DNA of 64,000 bases, taken from positions 248,001 to 312,000 of the forward strand of contig NZ_JAGQCS010000004.1 in NCBI RefSeq assembly GCF_024346315.1, written 5' to 3'. The position numbers were made by a program, and so were the translations under genes. Of the stretch, positions 57,302 to 64,000 are shown in pieces. The notes beneath the pieces were generated by a model. The model made no database searches, was not told where the DNA came from, and worked only from the letters and a program-made list of their open reading frames with translations. The DNA is from Cyanobium sp. ATX 6F1 (lineage in GTDB: Bacteria > Cyanobacteriota > Cyanobacteriia > PCC-6307 > Cyanobiaceae). Each line of letters opens with the position of its first letter. Position 1 is the stretch's first letter.

Positions 57302-58483
57302 TCAACCGGCCTTGCCCACGGCTAAATCTGTGCCGAGCAGGTCGGCCATGGCCTTCTGCTGAGGAGAGGGGACGCTGTGGTCCTGGCGGCGGGAATCGGT
57401 GATCAGCCAATCCAGGGCGGCCTCCTGGAGATCGAAGTGATCGCCGTTGCGATCGACGCAGTAGCGGCCAAACACTAACTTCTCCACCAGCCGCACTCCG
57501 GCACCGATGCGGGAGTAATCGAAGATGATCGAATTATCGATCGTGGCACCAGCACAGATGTGGCAGCTGGGACCAATCATGGCGGGCCCGATGATCGTGG
57601 CGCCGTCCTCGATCTTGGTCATGCCCCCCACGTAGACGGGGCCTTCGACGGTGATGCGATCCCAGTTGGCGGCCACGTTGAGGCCCGTGAACACCCCCGG
57701 GCGCACTTCCTTGCCGGGGATCTGCACCTGGCGCACGTGCCCTTCGAGCACGCTGCGAATCGCCTGCCAGTAGTCGGGGACCTTGCCGATGTCCACCCAT
57801 TCAAATTCCATCGGCAGGGCGTAGAAGGGCGCGCCTGCTTCCACCAGCAGCGGGAAGAGATCGGCGCCGATGTCGAAGGGCACGCCCACCGGGATGTGAT
57901 CAAGCACCTCCGGTTCGAAGATGTAGATCCCCGTGTTGATCATGTCCCCCAGGGCCTCATCCACCGAGGGTTTTTCCTGGAAGGTGAGCACCCGGCCGTC
58001 ATCGCCGGTGACCACCACGCCATAGCTGCTGACCTGATCGCGCGGCACGCGCTTGGTCACCAGGCTGGCCATGGCACCTTTGGCCTTATGGCGCCGCACC
58101 GCCTCGGTGAGGTCGAGGTCGATCAGGGCGTCGCCGCAGAGCACCACGAAGGTGTCGTCGAAGAAGGGCTGGAAGGTCTGGATCTTTTTGATGCCGCCGG
58201 CTGAACCCATGGCCTCGCCGATCAACTCACCTTCTTCGATGCGGCCTTCGAAGCTGTAGGCGATCTCGACGCCGAAGCGCTGACCATCGCGGAAATAGTT
58301 CTCGATTTCCTCGGCCAGGTGGGAGACGTTCACCATGATTTCGGTGAACCCATGCTCCTTGAGCAACTCCAGCAGAAACTCCATCACGGGTTTCTGCAGG
58401 ATCGGGATCATCGGTTTGGGAATGGTGTGCGTGATGGGGCGCACCCGGGTTCCCTTGCCGGCGGCCAGGATCATCGCCTTCAT
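57302..58483 (-). CDS. Sugar-phosphate nucleotidyltransferase (mannose-1-P guanylyl- or glucose-1-P type)
   Basis: 393 aa. The N-terminal Rossmann domain has MILAAGKGTRVRPIT, KPMIPILQKPVMEFLLELL and LCGDALIDLDL; the C-terminal part contains left-handed beta-helix hexapeptides (VEGPVYVGGMTKIEDGATII). It should activate a sugar-1-phosphate for polysaccharide or glycan synthesis. GTP/mannose versus UTP/glucose cannot be decided. Confidence 0.88.
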   Translation of the reverse strand: MKAMILAAGKGTRVRPITHTIPKPMIPILQKPVMEFLLELLKEHGFTEIMVNVSHLAEEIENYFRDGQRFGVEIAYSFEGRIEEGELIGEAMGSAGGIKKIQTFQPFFDDTFVVLCGDALIDLDLTEAVRRHKAKGAMASLVTKRVPRDQVSSYGVVVTGDDGRVLTFQEKPSVDEALGDMINTGIYIFEPEVLDHIPVGVPFDIGADLFPLLVEAGAPFYALPMEFEWVDIGKVPDYWQAIRSVLEGHVRQVQIPGKEVRPGVFTGLNVAANWDRITVEGPVYVGGMTKIEDGATIIGPAMIGPSCHICAGATIDNSIIFDYSRIGAGVRLVEKLVFGRYCVDRNGDHFDLQEAALDWLITDSRRQDHSVPSPQQKAMADLLGTDLAVGKAG

Positions 58484-58530
58484 CGACGCCTGTCTGCCTT
58501 ACTCAAGTGACTCAAGCCTAAGGGCGGAAA

Positions 58531-59397
58531 TCAGGCTGCCAGGGCCTGCCGAGCCGGCAAAGGAGCTGGCACCAAGGGCAACTGGACGCTTTCGCTCTCC
58601 ACCAGGTTGCGTTTCAAGGTCAGCGGGGCGAACAGTCCCCCCTCCTGGGCCAGGTCCACCTTGCCCTGGGCGCAGAGGAACAACAGGGCCCAGAACACAC
58701 CCACCCGGTCGCTGTCCAGCTCCGCTGGTGCCTGGGCCGTCCAGATCGTGACCAGGTCGTCGAAGTCGACCCAATCGAGGGCCTGGGGCCAGCGCAGCAG
58801 GAACTGGCTCAGGGCGGCGGTGGTCTCCGGCAATTTTTCGCGGTGGGCCAGGGCCGCCACCTGCTCGATCGCAGCCCGATCACTGAGGCGCTTGCTGCGG
58901 TACTTGGGCCTGCTGCGGCCCTCCTCCTGCTCCAGGCGCTCGGCAATGTCCTCGAGCTGGCGAATCAGTTCCCCCAGGGTGACCGGTCGCTGCAAAGGCG
59001 GCGGGGCCACGGGCCTGCGCCAGAGGTGACGCTCGGGACGCCTGGGCAGCTCGATCACCACGTCGTAGGCCGGATCTCCCGAGGAGTCGAGATCGAAGGG
59101 ATCCTCCAGGGGGGCTTCGGGGGGGAAGGTCTGGGCCTCGAGCACCTCCGCCTTGAGGGAGACCAGCACAGAGGCGGCCAGGAAGGCCTCGCTGGTTTCA
59201 GCGAGGTCCTGCTCGTAGCTGCCCCCCCGTTGCCCGCGGTCCGCCCTGACCAGTCGGGGCACCACGATGCGCTGGCGCAGCTGGTCGAGGAAGCCATCGA
59301 CGACGGCAATCACATCCACGTCCCAGGGGTCCAGGTCGCCGCGTTCAGCGGCGTCCTGCAGCAGCCGGATGGCCAGCCTGGCGCCCCCTTCAGCCAA
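58531..59397 (-). CDS. scpA: Segregation and condensation protein A
   Basis: 288 aa kleisin that bridges SMC heads. LAIRLLQDAAERGDLDPWDV and VDVIAVVDGFLDQL at the N-terminus; FLAASVLVSLKAEVLE in the middle; the C-terminal winged helix ends with VGVFWALLFLCAQGKVDLAQ and EGGLFAPLTL. It probably starts with ATG at 59397. 27 bases after the LapA-like gene on the same strand. Confidence 0.88.
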   Translation of the reverse strand: MAEGGARLAIRLLQDAAERGDLDPWDVDVIAVVDGFLDQLRQRIVVPRLVRADRGQRGGSYEQDLAETSEAFLAASVLVSLKAEVLEAQTFPPEAPLEDPFDLDSSGDPAYDVVIELPRRPERHLWRRPVAPPPLQRPVTLGELIRQLEDIAERLEQEEGRSRPKYRSKRLSDRAAIEQVAALAHREKLPETTAALSQFLLRWPQALDWVDFDDLVTIWTAQAPAELDSDRVGVFWALLFLCAQGKVDLAQEGGLFAPLTLKRNLVESESVQLPLVPAPLPARQALAA

Positions 59398-59424
59398 CCG
59401 TCTCCCCCTTGCGCTGGGCGCAAC

Positions 59425-59793
59425 CTACCCGCTTTCACCCAGGCCAGCCACCGCTGAGGTTTCACCGGCCGCCGGCAGCAGTCCCAGCTGGGCGTCCACC
59501 GTGGCCCGGTAGCGCTGCACGTCTTCCTCGAGTTCGCGGATGCGCACCTGTTGGGCTTCCAGCTCACCGTTGTCGGCGAGGGTTTCCACCTTCTTGATCA
59601 CTCCGGTCCAGACGGCGAACACCCAGGCGGCGGTGGCCCCCACGCCCCCCACCACCAGCAGCAGCGCGGCCAGGGGCAGGGTGAGGTTGATCCCCGGCAG
59701 GAAGCGCACCGTGGTGGCCGCGGTGTTCTCGAGGGTGAACATCACCATCGCAAGGCCGAAGCTGAAGATCAGCAGAAAATTCAGCTGTCGCAT
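59425..59793 (-). CDS. LapA-domain (DUF1049) membrane protein
   Basis: 122 aa. Two membrane segments (FLLIFSFGLAMVMFTLENT and LPLAALLLVVGGVGATAAWV) are followed by a coiled coil (QQVRIRELEEDVQRYRATV). The pattern fits LapA-like lipopolysaccharide assembly proteins, which in E. coli control LpxC; a similar role here is unproven. Confidence 0.83.
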   Translation of the reverse strand: MRQLNFLLIFSFGLAMVMFTLENTAATTVRFLPGINLTLPLAALLLVVGGVGATAAWVFAVWTGVIKKVETLADNGELEAQQVRIRELEEDVQRYRATVDAQLGLLPAAGETSAVAGLGESG

Positions 59794-59908
59794 CGCTGGG
59801 TCCGCAGGCTCTGCCGCACATCTGGATTGGCGTCTGGGAGCGTAAGGAAGCCGCCCTGGATCTGGGCCGGGCGGAGGTCAACTGCAGAGTTTCGTTACCC
59901 CTGGATGC

Positions 59909-61552
59909 TCAGGCCAGGGCAGAGACCCGGACCAGCGCTGGAGGCAACAGGCTGGGAGCCACCAGGCTCTTGCGGATCAAGCCGGTGGGGATCGGTCCGA
60001 TCACCTTGTTGAAGGCCAGATTTTCGCGGGCCACCAGCGCCTCAATTGAGGCCCGGTAACTGTCGGTGACCAGGCGCGGATAGAGGCCGATGCCGATGAT
60101 CGGCACAAGCAGAGCGGAGATGATGTAGATCTCCCTGGGCTCGGCGTCCACCAGCTGGTTGTGGCTGGCCAGCTCGGGGTTCTCCTTGCCGAAGAAGATC
60201 TCCCGCAGCATCGAGAGCAGGTAGATCGGAGTGAGGATCACTCCCACCGCCGCCAGGGCCGCCATCACGATGCGGAAGCTGAGGGCGTAGGCCTCGCTGG
60301 TCACAAAGCCCACGAACACCATCAGCTCTGAGATGAAGCCGCTCATCCCCGGCAGGGCCAGCGAGGCCAGCGAGCAGATGGTCCAGAGGGCGAACATCTT
60401 GCGCATTTTCTGGCCCACGCCGCCCATCTCATCGAGCTGCAGGGTGTGGGTGCGGTCGTAGGTGGCCCCCACCAGGAAGAACAGACTGGCGCCGATCAGG
60501 CCATGGCTCACCATCTGCAGCATCGCGCCGCTGGTGCCCACGGCGCTGAAGCTGCCGATGCCGATCAGCACGAAGCCCATGTGGCTGATCGAGCTGTAGG
60601 CGATCTTGCGCTTGAGGTTGCGCTGGGCAAACGATGTGAGCGCCGCATAGATGATGTTCACGACCCCAAGCACCACCAGCAGCGGAGCGAACTGGGCGTG
60701 GGCGTCGGGTAGCAGCTGCACGTTGAAGCGCAGCAGCGCATAGCCGCCCATCTTCAGCAGGATGCCGGCGAGCAGCATGTGCACCGGTGCCGTGGCTTCG
60801 CCGTGGGCATCGGGGAGCCAGGTGTGCAGCGGCACGATAGGCAGCTTCACCCCGAAGGCGATCAGCAGGCCCGCATAGGCCAGCAGCTCGAAGCGTGTGC
60901 CGAACTCCTTGGCCGCCAGGGCCGAGTACTCGAAGCTGGGGGCGCCGCCGCCTTGGAAGCCCATCGCCAGGGCCGCCAGCAGGATGAACACCGAGCCGCC
61001 GGCGGTGTAGAGGATGAATTTGGTGGCGGCGTATTGGCGCTTCTTGGCCCCCCAGATCGCCAGCAGCAGGTACACCGGCAGCAGCTCCAGTTCCCAGGCC
61101 AGGAAGAACAGCAGCATGTCCTGAACGGCGAACACGGCGATCTGGCCGCCGTCCATGGCCAGGATCAGGAAGAAGAACAGCCGCGGTTTGAACGTGACCG
61201 GCCAGGCGGCCAGCACCGCCAGGGCGGTGATGAAGCTGGTGAGCAGGATCAGCGGCATTGAGAGGCCATCGGCCCCCACCGACCAGGCCAGGCCCAGATC
61301 AGGCAGCCACTCCACCCGCTCGATCAGCTGCAAGCCCTCCACCGACGGGTCGTAGCCATTGAGGTAGGCCGCTGCCGTGACCAGGAAGGTGATCAGGGAC
61401 ACCCCGAGGGCATACCAGCGCACGGTCTTGCCGTCGCCGGCATCGGGGATGAAGGGGATCGCCAGCGCGGCGGCGATCGGGAACAGGATCGAGATGCTCA
61501 GCCAGGGCACGGCTGCTACGGAGCCTGTCGTCACAGCGAAGTCCAGCAGCAC
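59909..61552 (-). CDS. ndhD: NAD(P)H-quinone oxidoreductase subunit 4
   Basis: 547 aa proton-pumping subunit with about 14 helices. [58 protein letters not shown], and [14 protein letters not shown] are diagnostic; sequence pattern is of the ndhD1 (respiratory/cyclic) type. GTG start at 61552. Confidence 0.96.
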   Translation of the reverse strand: MLLDFAVTTGSVAAVPWLSISILFPIAAALAIPFIPDAGDGKTVRWYALGVSLITFLVTAAAYLNGYDPSVEGLQLIERVEWLPDLGLAWSVGADGLSMPLILLTSFITALAVLAAWPVTFKPRLFFFLILAMDGGQIAVFAVQDMLLFFLAWELELLPVYLLLAIWGAKKRQYAATKFILYTAGGSVFILLAALAMGFQGGGAPSFEYSALAAKEFGTRFELLAYAGLLIAFGVKLPIVPLHTWLPDAHGEATAPVHMLLAGILLKMGGYALLRFNVQLLPDAHAQFAPLLVVLGVVNIIYAALTSFAQRNLKRKIAYSSISHMGFVLIGIGSFSAVGTSGAMLQMVSHGLIGASLFFLVGATYDRTHTLQLDEMGGVGQKMRKMFALWTICSLASLALPGMSGFISELMVFVGFVTSEAYALSFRIVMAALAAVGVILTPIYLLSMLREIFFGKENPELASHNQLVDAEPREIYIISALLVPIIGIGLYPRLVTDSYRASIEALVARENLAFNKVIGPIPTGLIRKSLVAPSLLPPALVRVSALA

Positions 61553-61787
61553 AGGCGAGGCAGGGGAAGCTCGCCGGAGTGTAGAAATGCAGGTCCAGGG
61601 CGGTCCGTGCGGATACGGGATTAAACACAGAGTGTCCTGTGGCCCCGGGCGCTTGGATTCGGCCAGGGCCGGGGGCGCCCCGGGCCAGCACCCAGGCCGG
61701 CGGCTGGCTGGGCGGCGACCACCTGTGGCCCTGGATTCAGTGGATCCGATCCCAGGGGCGAAGGCTGCTGAAGCCCCTGGCCGGCCC
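61553..61787 (-). other. 235-base gap between ndhF and ndhD, with hairpin at 61752-61780
   Basis: CCAGGGGC (61752-61759) and GCCCCTGG (61773-61780) form a perfect 8-base stem with a 13-base loop, eight bases after the ndhF stop, a candidate terminator without T-run. The rest probably holds the ndhD promoter. No small gene seen. Confidence 0.4.
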
Positions 61788-63803
61788 TCAGCCGAAGGCG
61801 CTGAACAGCACCACCAGGGCGATCACCCCACCGAACACGATCAGGGCATAGAACTGGGCCCGGCCGGTTTCGAAGTACTTGAGACCCTCGCCGCTACCCA
61901 GGGTGAGCAGGCCGGTGAGGTTCACCACCCCATCGACCACCTTGGCGTCCACCTCGAGCACCTGGCGGGCCAGTTTGCGGCTGCCCTGCACGAACAGGCG
62001 ATCGTTGAGGTCATCGAGGTACCACTTGTTGGCCAGGAAGGCGTTGACGCTGGGGAAGCGGGCCGCCACCAGCCTGGCCAGATCAAGCTTGTGCAGGGAG
62101 TAGGCCAGCACCGCCACGGTGATGCCTGTGATGGAGATCGCCACCGACGCGCCGGCCAGGGGCAGGAACTCTCCCCAGCTGAAATGCTCGGCCGCCTCAG
62201 CGGCTTCCTGTGGATCGAGCAGGGCCCCGAAGCGGCTGTGCCAGGGGGTGCCCAGCAGACCGATCAGCACCGAGGGCACCGCCAGCACAGCCAGGGGGGC
62301 GGCCATCTGCCAGCCGGATTCGTGGGGGTGGCTGGCGTGGTGGCCGTGGCCCTCCCCCTGCTCCTCACTGCTGCTGCCTTTGCCGGCTGCCGCCAGCAGT
62401 TGTTGCTTCATGGCGGTGTCATGGCCACGGAAGGGGCCCTCGAAGGTGAGGAAGTAGAGCCGGAACATGTAGAAGGCGGTCATGCCGGCGGTCAGGAAAC
62501 CGACCACCCACAGCAGTGGGTAACTGGCGAAGGCCACCCCAAGGATCTCGTCCTTGCTCCAGAAACCCGCCAGGGGGGGGATGCCGCTGATCGCCACGCA
62601 GCCGATCAAAAAGGTGATCGCGGTGACCGGCATGTACTTGCGCAAACCGCCCATCAGGCGCATGTCCTGGGCGAGCACGGGCTCGTGGCCCACCACTTCT
62701 TCCATGGCGTGGATCACCGAGCCCGAGCCCAGGAACAGCATCGCCTTGAAGAAGGCATGGGTGACCAGGTGGAACATGCCGGCGATCGGGGCGCCGCAGC
62801 CCATCGCCAGGACCATGTAGCCCAGTTGGGAGACGGTGCTGTAGGCCAGGCCCTTTTTAAGGTCGTGCTGGGTGAGGGCGATCGAGGCCCCCAGGAAGCA
62901 GGTGATTGTGCCGACCACGGCAATCACCGTCTGCACATCTGGGAACTGGAGGTAGATGGGCTGGAGCCGAGCCACCAGGAACACCCCGGCGGCCACCATC
63001 GTGGCCGCGTGGATCAGGGCCGAGATCGGTGTCGGGCCCTCCATGGCATCGGGCAGCCAGACATGGAGCGGAAACTGAGCCGACTTCGCCATCGGTCCCA
63101 TGAACACCAGAAGGCAGAGGATCACGGCGGCCACGTGGGTGATGCTGCCGTTGGCGAGGCCCTCGGAGAGCCGCGCAGCGATCTCTTCGAAGCCGAAGCT
63201 GCCGGTGGCCCAGAACAGGCCGAGGATGCCCAGCAGCAGGCCGAAATCCCCCACCCGGTTGACGATGAAGGCTTTTTGGGCGGCGTTGGCGGCCCCTTCG
63301 CGGTCGTACCAGAAGCCCACCAGCAGGTAGGAGCACATGCCCACTAGCTCCCAGAAGACGTAGATCTCCAGCAGGTTGGGGCTGAGCACCAGCCCGAGCA
63401 TCGAGCTGCTGAACAGGGCCAGGTAGGTGAAGAAGCGCACGTAGCTCTTGTCGTGCGCCATGTAGCCATCGGAGTAGACCATCACCAGCAGGGCGATGGT
63501 GGTGACCAGGGCCAGCATCACGGCCCCCAGGGGATCCACCCGGTAGCCCATCTGCAGGTTGAAGTCGCCGGTGCTGGCCCAGTTGAACAGCACTTCGGTG
63601 GCGGGGGCACCGGCCAGTTGCTGGGCCAGGATCACGAAGCTGATCACAGCGGAAGCCCCCACCAGGCTGATCAGCAGCAGGGCGACGGGTTTGCGCAGTC
63701 GGTTGATGGTGCGGTTGAAGCTGATCAACCCCAGCCCCACCAGCGCGGCTCCCGCCAATGGCAGCACGGGAATCAACCAGGCAAGTTCAGCGGCCGAGCT
63801 CAT
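61788..63803 (-). CDS. ndhF: NAD(P)H-quinone oxidoreductase subunit 5
   Basis: 671 aa, about 16 helices with the long lateral helix at the C-terminus. [57 protein letters not shown] and LAFSTVSQLG-like [17 protein letters not shown] are diagnostic. NdhF1 type. ATG at 63803. A His/Glu-rich loop ([15 protein letters not shown]) lies near residue 465. Confidence 0.96.
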   Translation of the reverse strand: MSSAAELAWLIPVLPLAGAALVGLGLISFNRTINRLRKPVALLLISLVGASAVISFVILAQQLAGAPATEVLFNWASTGDFNLQMGYRVDPLGAVMLALVTTIALLVMVYSDGYMAHDKSYVRFFTYLALFSSSMLGLVLSPNLLEIYVFWELVGMCSYLLVGFWYDREGAANAAQKAFIVNRVGDFGLLLGILGLFWATGSFGFEEIAARLSEGLANGSITHVAAVILCLLVFMGPMAKSAQFPLHVWLPDAMEGPTPISALIHAATMVAAGVFLVARLQPIYLQFPDVQTVIAVVGTITCFLGASIALTQHDLKKGLAYSTVSQLGYMVLAMGCGAPIAGMFHLVTHAFFKAMLFLGSGSVIHAMEEVVGHEPVLAQDMRLMGGLRKYMPVTAITFLIGCVAISGIPPLAGFWSKDEILGVAFASYPLLWVVGFLTAGMTAFYMFRLYFLTFEGPFRGHDTAMKQQLLAAAGKGSSSEEQGEGHGHHASHPHESGWQMAAPLAVLAVPSVLIGLLGTPWHSRFGALLDPQEAAEAAEHFSWGEFLPLAGASVAISITGITVAVLAYSLHKLDLARLVAARFPSVNAFLANKWYLDDLNDRLFVQGSRKLARQVLEVDAKVVDGVVNLTGLLTLGSGEGLKYFETGRAQFYALIVFGGVIALVVLFSAFG

Positions 63804-63876
63804 CCTGGAAGGGTTTGGGTGCAGGGAGTGTAGGCAGCCTGCCTGGGCGGCTCAGGCCTGATGTGTTGGAGTGCCA

Positions 63877-64000
63877 TCAGCCCAGTAGGGCCCCGAGAGG
63901 ACTGCGGTTGAAGGCCGTCGCGGCCACGCCGATCCAGCGGTGGCTCCACCACAGCACCCCGATCGCGATCGCGATCCCCAGCTGGGAGGGTCTGAGGAAT
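63877..64000 (-). CDS. C-terminal end of a membrane protein, truncated by the window edge
   Basis: The last 41 codons (40 residues visible) read LRPSQLGIAIAIGVLWWSH, RWIGVAATAFNRSPLGALLG, then TGA at 63877. One membrane helix is visible. A HIP1-type GCGATCGC lies inside at about 63966. It ends 73 bases before ndhF on the same strand. Family not recognised. Confidence 0.6.
   Translation of the reverse strand, partial: FLRPSQLGIAIAIGVLWWSHRWIGVAATAFNRSPLGALLG

Noticed and set aside
61377-63347. 656-codon plus-strand frame
   Set aside because: Antisense to ndhF and the 5' end of ndhD.

Overview
The window looks like chromosome from a high-GC alpha-cyanobacterium of the Cyanobium / marine Synechococcus type. 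Evidence: NDH-1 genes (ndhH, ndhA-I-G-E, ndhD, ndhF), chlorophyll methyltransferase chlM, a phylloquinone pathway set (menF, menA, menC, menE and a probable DHNA-CoA thioesterase), a PedR-like single-domain LuxR regulator, and cyanobacterial small proteins (DUF3285, LapA-like). No tRNA, rRNA, insertion sequence, prophage or CRISPR array was recognised.

Region 1 (1-19,180, minus strand) is one giant open reading frame that starts at 19,180 and leaves the window at its left edge, so at least 6,393 codons are present. It encodes a modular, probably secreted surface protein. In order it has a DUF4347 domain with a caspase-like His/Cys arrangement, a block of about six 70-110 residue beta modules, about thirteen copies of a 170-260 residue repeat built around F-[VIA]-G-T-G-G-P-Y, an unusual helical block, an RTX-like glycine/aspartate block, and four further beta modules. 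Its GC is visibly lower than that of the rest of the window. Long plus-strand reading frames over it are shadows.

Region 2 (19.4-34.3 kb) is dense housekeeping DNA: trpG/pabA, dgkA, ybeY, a DUF3285 protein and prfB with its programmed +1 frameshift on the minus strand; grxC-gshB on the plus strand; menF divergent from menA-menC-menE; small membrane proteins; a DUF1400 protein; ndhH followed by the thioesterase; then rsmH, a DUF456 protein and a cysteine desulfurase with no ordinary start codon.

Region 3 (34.3-50 kb) carries a NarL-type response regulator, an RluA-like protein lacking the catalytic Asp, a VapBC toxin-antitoxin pair, chlM, nagA, purE, an AI-2E-type transporter, cysC, a SUI1 factor next to a PIG-V-like mannosyltransferase whose start lies in a perfect hairpin, an Anbu proteasome-like peptidase, trpB, hrcA, a rhodanese, a DUF3352 protein and sixA.

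Region 4 (50-64 kb) holds gltA, ndhA-I-G-E, nadK, a CYTH protein, pedR, a metF-like gene, a sugar nucleotidyltransferase, scpA, a LapA-like protein, ndhD, ndhF, and the last 40 codons of a membrane protein. Functionally the window is dominated by quinone synthesis and NDH-1 electron transport. The accessory or novel signals are the giant surface protein, the mannosyltransferase/SUI1 rearrangement, VapBC and the isolated Anbu gene.
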